Positions 1-4,815 of a stretch of DNA of 5,506 nucleotides are shown here, in pieces. The stretch lies in assembly GCA_934675695.1 (NCBI GenBank), contig CAKURN010000113.1, positions 1 to 5,506 of the forward strand, written 5' to 3'. Every line of letters starts with the position of its first letter. Position 1 is the first letter of the stretch. The notes under the pieces are model-generated. The model did no database searches, was not told the DNA's origin, and worked only from the letters and a program-made list of their open reading frames with translations. Source of the stretch: an uncultured Candidatus Melainabacteria bacterium. Its GTDB lineage: Bacteria; Cyanobacteriota; Vampirovibrionia; Gastranaerophilales; Gastranaerophilaceae. Position numbers and translations under genes: made by a program.

Positions 1-190
1 GGGCTATCATGTAGCTTGTTATTACCCAGTTCGCTTCATCACGAGTAGAGCCAAATTGCCCTGCCATATAAGGTATTGCAACATTAACAGATGATGTTGC
101 AAGCATAGAAAATACCGTCGGCAACATTATTGATAATGTAATTAACCACAATGGAATGTTTAGTTTTTCGTATATAGTTTTTGGTTGCAT
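1..190 (-). CDS. emrB: EmrB/QacA-type DHA2 major-facilitator drug efflux pump, N-terminal part (cut by window edge)
   Basis: The 63 N-terminal residues of an inner-membrane proton-driven drug exporter are present; the rest lies beyond base 1. A short cytoplasmic start (MQPKTIYEKLNIP) leads into a hydrophobic first membrane helix at about residues 13-33. The DHA2 signature follows: VNVAIPYMAGQFG at 35-47, then DEANWVITSYMIA at 51-63, matching the EmrB pattern NVAIP..AG.LG....TWVITS. The family normally has 14 membrane segments and about 500 residues. The start is ATG at 190-188, 5 bases after the adaptor's TAA. No Shine-Dalgarno is visible before it, so translation is probably coupled to the upstream gene. 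Odd point: the acidic residue usual in the LD.T...NVALP motif of helix 1 is Ala31 here. Assignment to EmrB rests on this fragment plus the EmrA neighbour. Confidence 0.9.
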   Translation of the reverse strand, partial: MQPKTIYEKLNIPLWLITLSIMLPTVFSMLATSSVNVAIPYMAGQFGSTRDEANWVITSYMIA

Positions 191-195
191 AGTAG

Positions 196-1281
196 TTATT
201 TAATGCGTACTTTTGGTACAACACTCATGCCTGGAACTATGTTGTAGTTTGAAATGTCTTCTGTAAATACAATTTTAACAGGAATTCTTTGTACAACTTT
301 TACATAAGAACCAACTGCGTTTTCAGGTGGGAATAGGCTGGCTTTTGCACCTGAAGCCTTTTGTATAGAATCAACTTTTCCCATAAAAGATTTTCTTCCA
401 TGGGTGTCTATTTTGATGATTACTTTTTGTCCCGGTTTCATATTTGCAATTTGTGTTTCTTTAAAGTTTGCAATTACATAAAAATCATTAGGAACAATAG
501 ACAATATAGGGTGAGCTGTTTGAATATAGTTTCCTACTTCTACATTTTTGTTTGTAATAGTGCCGTCGATTGGTGCTATTAGTGTTGTATAAGACAAATT
601 TAATTTTGCTTGTTCAACTTCCATCAAAAGTCTTTTTATTTCAGAATTTTGCGAATTTTTTTTAGCGATTGTTGATTTTAGAGAATTTGCTGCAGCTTTC
701 AAGTTGTTTTGTGCAGAATTGTAGTTTGCTTTTGCAACTTCTAAGTTTTTTGTTGCATTATCTAAATCTTGTTTTGTAACAGAACCGTCTTGGAATGCGT
801 TTTTGTATCTGATGTAGTCTGAATTTGCGTATTCAAGTTTTGATTTTGCACTTTCTATGTTGTTTTTGTCGCCTGAAACAATCGCACTCATTTTTTCAAT
901 GTCGCTTGATGATATATTCAATTCTTGTCTTGCTTTTTCAAGTTTTGCTTGTGCATTTTCTAGTGCGATTTCATAGTCTTTTGGGTCGATTTGGGCAATG
1001 ATTTCGCCTTTTTTAACCGGAGTATTATCGTTTACATTTAATTCTATTATTTCGCCTGAAACTTTTGGTGACAAATAAGTCAAATGTGCTTCAACAAAAG
1101 CGTCATCTGTCGATTGATAAAAAGTCGAATAAACAATCCCAAAAATCCCTAAAAATACAAAAATAACAGCGGTAATAACAGGTATTATTACTCTTTTCTT
1201 TTGATAAGGTTTTCTTTTTTCTAAGACTTTTTTTCTGGCTTCTTTGTAGTATGTTGAATTTTTGTCTTTGTTGTCTTTCAT
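196..1281 (-). CDS. emrA: EmrA/HlyD-family membrane-fusion (periplasmic adaptor) protein of a drug efflux pump
   Basis: This 361-residue periplasmic adaptor would link the EmrB pump to an outer-membrane channel. In order: a basic cytoplasmic tail (1-30), one membrane anchor at about 31-52, and the HlyD N-terminal strand region STDDAFVEAHLTYLSPKVSG (57-76). A half-lipoyl domain follows (about 72-100, with VKKGEIIAQIDPKDY), then a long alanine/lysine-rich coiled coil of about 104-228. The second half-lipoyl stretch is LSYTTLIAPIDGTI (229-242), and a beta-barrel domain ends the protein. The block FPPENAVGSYVKVVQRIPVKI (317-337) is a hallmark of EmrA-type adaptors and separates it from RND adaptors such as AcrA. 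Length is close to the family norm (about 390). The start is ATG at 1281-1279, preceded by AAGGAAA about 5 bases upstream. It sits 11 bases after the regulator stop, in one operon. Confidence 0.95.
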   Translation of the reverse strand: MKDNKDKNSTYYKEARKKVLEKRKPYQKKRVIIPVITAVIFVFLGIFGIVYSTFYQSTDDAFVEAHLTYLSPKVSGEIIELNVNDNTPVKKGEIIAQIDPKDYEIALENAQAKLEKARQELNISSSDIEKMSAIVSGDKNNIESAKSKLEYANSDYIRYKNAFQDGSVTKQDLDNATKNLEVAKANYNSAQNNLKAAANSLKSTIAKKNSQNSEIKRLLMEVEQAKLNLSYTTLIAPIDGTITNKNVEVGNYIQTAHPILSIVPNDFYVIANFKETQIANMKPGQKVIIKIDTHGRKSFMGKVDSIQKASGAKASLFPPENAVGSYVKVVQRIPVKIVFTEDISNYNIVPGMSVVPKVRIK

Positions 1282-1286
1282 ATTGT

Positions 1287-1292
1287 TTCCTT
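1287..1292 (-). promoter_or_regulatory. Shine-Dalgarno of emrA
   Basis: On the minus strand AAGGAA lies immediately after the MarR-family gene's TAA and 5 bases before the emrA ATG. It fixes the start codon, and it supports an operon in which the adaptor has its own ribosome binding site. Confidence 0.75.
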
Positions 1293-1748
1293 TTAAGTTT
1301 TCAATTTTATATTTTGAGAAATATTAGTTTTAATTTTGTTTAATATATTAAAGCATAAATTTAGCTCTTGTTCATCGATATTTTTTAAATAACTGTTTCT
1401 GACGTTGTTTATTATTGGATAAATTTCGTTTCTTGTTTTTAGCCCTTTTTCAGTTAATTTTATTCTGTTTATTTGTCTGCCGTTAGAATCTTTTGTGCGA
1501 ACGATTAAGTTTTTTTCTTCTAAAATATTAATGAGTCTGGCGACATTGGGTCTGTCTTTTCCTATTAATTCTCCTATTTGTCTTTGATAAATCGAAGTAT
1601 TTTTAAAAACCGTATCTAATATCACAAACTGTTCAGGTGTGATTTCAAAATTGTATTCATTAAAACATCTTAATGTCAAAACTTTAACTAATTTTGAAGT
1701 TGAAACTATTTCGTTTGGAAGATTTGTTTTTGATGAATTATTTGTCAT
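1293..1748 (-). CDS. MarR-family winged-helix transcriptional regulator of the efflux operon
   Basis: A 151-residue protein of typical MarR length (about 140-150). The N-terminal helices (about 10-35) would form the dimer interface. The winged helix-turn-helix runs from ITPEQFVILDTVFKN (36-50) through YQRQIGELIGKDRPNVARLINILEEKNLI (54-82), with the recognition helix around 65-77. The wing is RTKDSNGRQINRIKLTEKG (84-102), keeping the family's Asp, Arg and 'LTEKG' features. MarR proteins usually repress their own operon and release DNA when they bind an aromatic or toxic ligand. Here the gene is first in a marR-emrA-emrB operon and divergent from the outer-membrane channel gene, so it probably controls both sides. 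It has no internal Met to offer another start, and no clear Shine-Dalgarno precedes the ATG. The ligand cannot be read from the sequence. Confidence 0.92.
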   Translation of the reverse strand: MTNNSSKTNLPNEIVSTSKLVKVLTLRCFNEYNFEITPEQFVILDTVFKNTSIYQRQIGELIGKDRPNVARLINILEEKNLIVRTKDSNGRQINRIKLTEKGLKTRNEIYPIINNVRNSYLKNIDEQELNLCFNILNKIKTNISQNIKLKT

Positions 1749-1768
1749 GGTTTACAAAAAAATTTCTT

Positions 1769-1795
1769 TTGATACAATTTTTATGTTATCATAAT
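1769..1795 (+). promoter_or_regulatory. Predicted promoter of the outer-membrane channel gene
   Basis: TTGATA (1769-1774) could serve as -35, and CATAAT (1790-1795) matches TATAAT at five of six positions. The 15-bp spacer is short; reading the -35 as TTTGAT (1768-1773) gives 16 bp. The -10 lies in the centre of the inverted repeat. Transcription would start near 1802, giving an A-rich leader of about 32 nt with no Shine-Dalgarno. Confidence 0.45.
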
Positions 1796-1805
1796 AACAT
1801 AAAAA
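1778..1805. promoter_or_regulatory. Inverted repeat, probable MarR-type operator between divergent efflux genes
   Basis: A perfect inverted repeat is seen: left arm TTTTTATGTTAT (1778-1789), centre CATA (1790-1793), right arm ATAACATAAAAA (1794-1805). The inner part, ATGTTAT-N4-ATAACAT, has the size and symmetry expected of a site for a dimeric MarR protein. It lies about 30 bases from both start codons and covers the predicted -10 elements of both promoters, so occupancy should shut off marR-emrA-emrB and the channel gene together. The repeat is observed; the identity of the bound protein is inferred from position. Confidence 0.75.
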
Positions 1806-1820
1806 ACAAAAATCTGTCAT
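1791..1820 (-). promoter_or_regulatory. Predicted promoter of the marR-emrA-emrB operon
   Basis: Read on the minus strand, ATGACA (1820-1815; five of six matches to TTGACA) is followed after 18 bp by TATTAT (1796-1791; five of six matches to TATAAT). Its -10 overlaps the opposing promoter's -10 inside the inverted repeat. Transcription would start near 1784, leaving a leader of about 36 nt. The prediction rests on sequence match only. Confidence 0.5.
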
Positions 1821-1833
1821 TAACAACAAAAAA

Positions 1834-3195
1834 ATGAAAAAAATTTTAACAATCATATTATTACAGTTTTTCTTTTGTGCCGTTGGGGCTTTTGCAACGG
1901 ACAGTAACGACTATGTTGATTTTGGCTTTTGGAAAAAATTCAACGACGAAATTTTAGTAAACAATATCCAAAAATCTGTCGAAAACAATGTAGATTTAAA
2001 AATTGCCGTCTTAAAAGTAAAAGAAAGCGAAAAAATAGTCAAAATGTCTTTGGCATCTGAATTGCCATCTATTGATTTTGATGGCTTGGCAGGAAAAATA
2101 TTTTCTTCTTCTGACCTTTTAAGAGGCTATAGAAACTACAGTATAAGAAGTTACACCCAAACAAGATTTCTTTTGCCTTTTGAAGTAAATTACGAAATCG
2201 ACATTTGGGGCAAAAATCACTTGAGAACAAAAAGCAGAAAAGTTACTCAAAAAATTCTTCAACAAGATGAAAAAGCAAGCTATATTATCTTAGCTACTTC
2301 AATTGCTTGTGATTACTATAATCTCATTAGAACAGACGAACTGTTGAAATTAGAAAACGAAAACTACGAATTGACTTCTTCGCTTCTTGATTTGATTGAA
2401 AAAAGAGAAAAAATTGGTTTGTCGACTTTAGATGACGTTTTAGAAGTCAAAGCTAAGCTTATTCAAATAAATTCAAACATAAACGAACTCAATACAAGAA
2501 AACAAGTAATAGAAAATCAAATAGCCTATTTAATGGGAGAAAAATTTGCACCGGAAATAGAAAGAAATGATTTTAAAGACACAATAGAAATTTCTTCTAT
2601 TCCTCAAGATTTTAAATCAGAAATAATATTAAATCGCCCTGACGTTGTTTCGGCTTTTGAAAACATAACAAGAGCAAATTACGAAGCAAGAATTGCAAAA
2701 AAAGACCTTTTGCCGTCTTTTACAATCACAGGAACTTTTGGCTGGAATGGTTACAACAACTTAAAAGGCATTTTCAAAAACCACACAGGAATGGCACAAG
2801 TATTCATTAATCCTACTTGGAATATTTTTGATGGTGGAAAAAGATACAATTTTATGAAATTGAAGCAATTAGAACTAAAAGAAGCTCAAACACAATATGA
2901 AAAAGCAGTTTTAGCCTCCCTGCAAGAAGTCAACGACAATCTTGCAGTTTTGAAAAGCGAAAATCAAAATTACAAAAATTCAAAAGATATTTTTGACATT
3001 CAAAGCAAAAAATTAAATTTAAAAACAAACAACAAAAACTACGGTCTATCCAGCATAATCGACATAATATTATACAAACAAATTCAACTCAGTGCCAAAA
3101 AACAACTTACAAACGACAAAATAAACCAAATAATTTCTTACATAAATTTGTATCGCTGCGTTGGCGGATATGATTTTACAAACGAATTGTTGTAA
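1834..3195 (+). CDS. TolC/NodT-type outer-membrane efflux channel protein
   Basis: A 453-residue outer-membrane factor, the trimeric exit duct for a tripartite pump. The signal peptide is about residues 1-21 (MKKILTIILL..., likely cut after AFA). Two OEP repeats follow. The first includes ENNVDLKIAVLKVKESEKIV (50-69), the strand-like motif YEIDIWGK (120-127), and a helix with GLSTLDDVLEVKAKL (195-209). The second includes RPDVVSAFENITRANYEARIAKKDLLPSFTITGTFGW (268-304), PTWNIFDGGKR (327-337), and a long helix of about 341-435. It ends in YINLYRCVGGYDF, resembling the family's LYKALGGGW ending. Length and motifs are complete. NodT relatives are often lipoproteins, but Cys15 lies in FFFC, not a lipobox. 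No Shine-Dalgarno is visible; the ATG is chosen because the signal peptide starts there. The divergent EmrAB-type genes are the likely partners. Confidence 0.93.
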   Translation: MKKILTIILLQFFFCAVGAFATDSNDYVDFGFWKKFNDEILVNNIQKSVENNVDLKIAVLKVKESEKIVKMSLASELPSIDFDGLAGKIFSSSDLLRGYRNYSIRSYTQTRFLLPFEVNYEIDIWGKNHLRTKSRKVTQKILQQDEKASYIILATSIACDYYNLIRTDELLKLENENYELTSSLLDLIEKREKIGLSTLDDVLEVKAKLIQINSNINELNTRKQVIENQIAYLMGEKFAPEIERNDFKDTIEISSIPQDFKSEIILNRPDVVSAFENITRANYEARIAKKDLLPSFTITGTFGWNGYNNLKGIFKNHTGMAQVFINPTWNIFDGGKRYNFMKLKQLELKEAQTQYEKAVLASLQEVNDNLAVLKSENQNYKNSKDIFDIQSKKLNLKTNNKNYGLSSIIDIILYKQIQLSAKKQLTNDKINQIISYINLYRCVGGYDFTNELL

Positions 3196-3216
3196 AAGAT
3201 ATTAAAAATATATAAA
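3187..3216 (+). promoter_or_regulatory. Weak candidate promoter for glnA
   Basis: TTGTTG (3187-3192, inside the last channel codons) and TATAAA (3211-3216) are 18 bp apart. The DNA here is very AT-rich, so chance matches are likely. No terminator separates the channel gene from glnA, and read-through is also possible. I saw no NtcA-like (GTA-N8-TAC) or GlnR/TnrA-like (TGTNA-N7-TNACA) palindrome. Confidence 0.3.
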
Positions 3217-3263
3217 ATTTCTCTCTTTTTTGAAATTTATCATTTATTATTAGAGGATAAAAA

Positions 3264-3290
3264 ATGGTAGTTACTAGGAGGCATTTATGA
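3264..3290 (+). CDS. Candidate eight-residue leader peptide overlapping the glnA start
   Basis: ATG at 3264-3266 opens a frame encoding MVVTRRHL that ends in TGA at 3288-3290. The stop shares bases with the glnA ATG (3287-3289) in an ATGA overlap typical of translational coupling. A good Shine-Dalgarno, AGAGGA (3252-3257), lies 6 bases upstream of this ATG. Codons 5 and 6 are AGG AGG, the same bases that form the glnA Shine-Dalgarno; AGG is not used as an arginine codon in any other gene in the window. Ribosomes translating this frame would cover and then vacate the glnA initiation site. It could regulate glnA or feed ribosomes to it. It could also be a chance frame, since the peptide itself has no recognisable sequence. 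Confidence 0.4.
   Translation: MVVTRRHL
3276..3281 (+). promoter_or_regulatory. Shine-Dalgarno of glnA
   Basis: A full-consensus AGGAGG stands 5 bases before the glnA ATG, the strongest ribosome binding site in the window. It settles the start codon. It lies inside the eight-codon upstream frame. Confidence 0.9.
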
Positions 3291-4627
3291 CAAGCTCAAA
3301 AGAAAAAAGAGAAAGAATTATTAAACTTTGCGAAGAACACAATGTTTGTTTTATAAGACTGCAGTTTTGCGATATCAACGGTACAATAAAAAATCTTTCA
3401 CTTCCAATCAGTCAATTAGACAAAGTATTGAACAATGAAATTATGCTTGACGGTTCTTCAATAAAAGGTTTTCGCAGCATAGAAACATCCGATATGTACT
3501 TTTTCCCTGATTTTGATACATTCACTATTTTGCCTTGGTGCGAAAGAGATGGCGAAAATGTAGCAAGAATCATTTGCGATATCCACAATGCCGACGGAAC
3601 ACCATTTGAAGGCTGCCCTCGCTGCAACTTAAAAAGAATGATTAAAAGAGCAGAAAAACTAGGCTACAAAATGAATGTAGGCCCTGAAGCAGAATTCTTT
3701 ATTTTTGAATTAGATGAAAAAGGCAAAGCTACTACAATCACTCACGACAAAGGCGGCTATTATGACGCTGCTCCAACAGATATGGGAGAAGATATTCGTC
3801 GTGATATCGTTGGAACTTTAGAAGCAATGGATTTTGAAATAGAAGCAAGCCACCACGAAGTAGCAGATGGACAACACGAAATAGATTTCAAATATGCAGA
3901 CGCTTTAACTACAGCTGATAATATCATTACTTTTAAATATGTTGTAAAAAGTATCGCAAACGAATACGGAGTACATGCTACATTTATGCCAAAACCGATT
4001 TTTGGAATTAACGGTTCAGGTATGCATTGCAATTTGTCTTTGTTTAAAGATGGCAAAAACGTATTTTTTGCACCGGATGAGCCTTATCAATTGTCAAAAG
4101 AAGCACTATATTCAATCGGAGGCGTATTAAAACACGTAAAATCATTCACAGCCGTTACAAACCCTATCGTAAACAGCTACAAACGTATAGTTCCGGGGTA
4201 TGAAGCACCTGTATATTTAGCTTGGTCTTTAGCTAACCGTTCAGCATTAATCAGAGTACCTGCAAAACGTGGAGTCGCAACAAGAATCGAGCTTCGTTCT
4301 CCAGACCCTTCTTGTAACCCATATTTGGCACTTGCTGCAATATTAGGTGCAATACTTGATGGTGTAGAAAACAAAATCGAACCACCAACTCCTGTTGAAG
4401 AAAATATCTACGAAATGACACCTGTCGAATTGAAAAAAGCAAAAATTGATTCATTACCTGATAGCTTGATTACAGCTGTTGATTTATTAGAAAAAGATGA
4501 AGCAATAAAAGACGCACTCGGTGAGCATATTGTAAATGAATTTGTTTTAGCAAAACACATTGAATGGGACAAATACAGAACCTATGTCACTCAGTGGGAA
4601 TTAGATGCATATTTAAACAACTATTAA
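3287..4627 (+). CDS. glnA: Glutamine synthetase, type I (GSI-alpha form)
   Basis: Makes glutamine from glutamate, ammonia and ATP; the cytoplasmic dodecamer is the main route of ammonium assimilation. The 446 residues match GSI-alpha (444 in Bacillus subtilis) and lack the roughly 25-residue insertion of the adenylylated beta form. The beta-grasp domain includes FIRLQFCDINGTIKN (22-36) and DGSSIKGF (55-62). Metal and substrate residues are present: Glu134 and Glu136 in GPEAEFF, Glu191 and Glu198 in HHEVADGQHEID, and His247 in NGSGMHC. The flap glutamate is Glu306 in NSYKRIVPGYEAP, and the phosphate-binding arginines lie in NRSALIR. The enzyme should therefore be active. Two oddities: the feedback-linked Arg62 of B. 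subtilis aligns with Ser64, next to Arg63. A Cys-Pro-Arg-Cys stands at 110-113 where the family usually has Asp-Pro-Arg-Asn. It is followed within 3 bases by a terminator. Confidence 0.98.
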   Translation: MTSSKEKRERIIKLCEEHNVCFIRLQFCDINGTIKNLSLPISQLDKVLNNEIMLDGSSIKGFRSIETSDMYFFPDFDTFTILPWCERDGENVARIICDIHNADGTPFEGCPRCNLKRMIKRAEKLGYKMNVGPEAEFFIFELDEKGKATTITHDKGGYYDAAPTDMGEDIRRDIVGTLEAMDFEIEASHHEVADGQHEIDFKYADALTTADNIITFKYVVKSIANEYGVHATFMPKPIFGINGSGMHCNLSLFKDGKNVFFAPDEPYQLSKEALYSIGGVLKHVKSFTAVTNPIVNSYKRIVPGYEAPVYLAWSLANRSALIRVPAKRGVATRIELRSPDPSCNPYLALAAILGAILDGVENKIEPPTPVEENIYEMTPVELKKAKIDSLPDSLITAVDLLEKDEAIKDALGEHIVNEFVLAKHIEWDKYRTYVTQWELDAYLNNY

Positions 4628-4630
4628 ACA

Positions 4631-4656
4631 AAAAGGGCTTTTAAAAGCCCTTTTTT
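4631..4656 (+). terminator. Intrinsic terminator after glnA
   Basis: AAAAGGGCTTTT (4631-4642) is followed directly by its exact complement AAAAGCCCTTTT (4643-4654) and two more T. In practice GGGCTT pairs with AAGCCC around a TTAA loop, followed by a run of six T (4651-4656). It begins 3 bases after the glnA stop and separates glnA from the rpsB transcription unit. Confidence 0.93.
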
Positions 4657-4674
4657 ATTCGCAAAACTTAATAT

Positions 4675-4703
4675 TTTTCTTGTGTTTGGATAATGTTTAT
4701 AAT
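4675..4703 (+). promoter_or_regulatory. Predicted rpsB promoter
   Basis: A perfect -10 hexamer, TATAAT, is at 4698-4703. The best -35 at the right distance is TTTTCT (4675-4680), 17 bp upstream and only a partial match. The predicted start is near 4710, giving a leader of about 105 nt before rpsB. It lies just after the glnA terminator, as expected for a separate transcription unit. Confidence 0.65.
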
Positions 4704-4707
4704 AGAA

Positions 4708-4808
4708 TTGTCCTGTTAATACTAAATATTCGATAATTACATTCCGCATGGCGATTTTGCCAGCCCATTCCATAGGGGTCGGACTATATCGAATGAATGA
4801 AAGGACAA
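4708..4808 (+). ncRNA. Structured rpsB leader RNA, probable cis-regulatory element that masks the ribosome binding site
   Basis: Nested complementary segments were read directly. Outer stem: TTGTCCT (4708-4714) with AGGACAA (4802-4808), which contains the Shine-Dalgarno. Next stem: ATTCGATA (4728-4735) with TATCGAAT (4787-4794), 8 bp. Inner stem: TCCG (4743-4746) with CGGA (4780-4783). The inner stem closes a junction with two hairpins: TGGC-GATTTT-GCCA (4749-4762) and CCC (4764-4766) with GGG (within 4775-4778). All fit one fold without conflict. If the start is at 4710, the first two bases of the outer stem are lost. In E. coli S2 represses its own rpsB mRNA through its leader, so feedback by S2 is the simplest role. 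I do not recognise this fold as a named family, and the pairing is predicted, not tested. Confidence 0.65.
4800..4805 (+). promoter_or_regulatory. Shine-Dalgarno of rpsB
   Basis: AAAGGA ends 10 bases before the ATG at 4816. It can pair instead with the TCCT at 4711-4714 at the 5' end of the leader, so its availability probably depends on leader folding. Confidence 0.8.
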
Positions 4809-4815
4809 AGAAACT

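Noticed and set aside
361..582. 73-codon open frame on the plus strand
   Set aside because: It lies wholly antisense to the well-supported emrA gene, has no recognisable domain and no ribosome binding site; it is a shadow.
1834..1896. Lipoprotein signal in the outer-membrane channel protein (Cys15)
   Set aside because: The residues before the cysteine are FFF, not a lipobox, and a normal signal peptidase I site (AFA) follows.
1..3195. RND-type (AcrAB-like) efflux system
   Set aside because: The adaptor carries the EmrA block FPPENAVGSYVKVVQRIPV and the pump starts with a DHA2 signature, so it is a major-facilitator system.
3215..3238. Inverted repeat AAATTTC ... GAAATTT considered as a terminator
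   Set aside because: The stem is nearly all A/T with a 10-base loop and no following T run; such pairs arise easily in AT-rich DNA.
3268..3276. TAGT-T-ACTA palindrome upstream of glnA considered as an operator
   Set aside because: It is only 4 bp per arm and matches no nitrogen-regulator site that I know.
3196..3286. Glutamine riboswitch (glnA or downstream-peptide type) in the glnA leader
   Set aside because: The small frame next to glnA made this tempting, but the region is almost all A/T and I see neither the conserved core nor stable stems.
3412..4454. Several minus-strand open frames of 65-98 codons under glnA
   Set aside because: All are antisense to glnA, whose frame is fully conserved; none has a recognisable domain.
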